A stretch of DNA of 5,328 bases from an uncultured Lachnospiraceae bacterium (GTDB lineage Bacteria; Bacillota_A; Clostridia; Lachnospirales; Lachnospiraceae): assembly GCA_910587905.1 (NCBI GenBank), contig CAJUOF010000155.1:1-5328 (forward strand). Direction: 5' to 3'. Shown here in pieces: positions 5,237-5,328 of the stretch (positions are counted from its first letter, which is position 1; each line of letters starts with the position of its first letter). Made by a program: the position numbers and the translations under genes. The notes under the pieces were generated by a model that saw only the letters and a program-made list of their open reading frames with translations, was not told where the DNA came from and ran no database searches.

Positions 5237-5328
5237 TACTGTATTTAAGCTGTTTATTACTTTTCATCTATTAAATGAATAAAAAAGAGCATCCAGTTGT
5301 GGTAAAATTAAGGTGTTCAATGTCTTAA
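5237..5328. other. AT-rich right edge, no supportable gene
   Basis: All minus-strand frames are closed by stops within short distances. On the plus strand an ATG at 5275 opens a 17-residue frame (MNKKEHPVVVKLRCSMS) that ends with TAA at the last base, but it lacks a ribosome binding site and I do not recognise it. The stretch may belong to the same foreign or rearranged DNA as the transporter remnant. Confidence 0.3.

Noticed and set aside
5275..5328. 17-codon plus-strand frame ending at the last base
   Set aside because: No ribosome binding site and too short to recognise; a frame of this size is expected by chance.

Overview
The window looks like chromosomal DNA of a Firmicute, most likely a moderately high-GC Clostridia/Lachnospiraceae-type gut bacterium. 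The clues are strong AGGAGG-type ribosome binding sites, a lipoprotein with a long Glu/Thr/Ala linker after the lipobox, and the protein families present. This placement is inference; no rRNA or marker gene is in the window. From base 1 to about 4560 the DNA is GC-rich. From about 4610 to the end it is AT-rich (about one third G+C in a line counted by eye), so the right end probably has a different origin.

All supportable genes lie on the minus strand and read right to left. At the right end (4799-5197) is the C-terminal remnant of a major facilitator superfamily efflux-type transporter. Its 5' part is gone, and in-frame stops and a compact structured palindrome (5197-5236) sit at the break. 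A 263-base AT-rich spacer follows, with a perfect TTGACA inside a 35-bp dyad and a cre/LacI-operator-like site beside it; this is the best candidate for the control region of the genes to its left. Those genes are a D-2-hydroxyacid dehydrogenase of the phosphoglycerate-dehydrogenase-like group (3573-4535), an M24 (creatinase/aminopeptidase P fold) hydrolase (2204-3373), a type 1 periplasmic-binding-protein lipoprotein (806-2038), and the first 234 residues of an RbsA/MglA-type sugar ABC ATPase (1-703, cut by the window edge).

The two enzymes and the importer look like one catabolic locus: the lipoprotein captures a small ligand, the ATPase (with a permease presumably beyond base 1) imports it, and the hydrolase and dehydrogenase may process it. 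The ligand cannot be read from the sequence. The M24 enzyme keeps all five metal ligands but lacks the two substrate-site histidines of prolidase/aminopeptidase P, so a substrate other than Xaa-Pro peptides is plausible.

The most striking non-coding element is a nested palindrome of about 150 bp (3404-3562) between dehydrogenase and hydrolase, with a perfect 15-bp outer arm and at least five further matching arm pairs. It could be a small palindromic mobile element, a processing or termination structure, or both. Smaller hairpins lie in the other gaps (722-746, 755-786, 2081-2113, 2163-2203). No tRNA, rRNA, CRISPR array or complete insertion sequence was seen.
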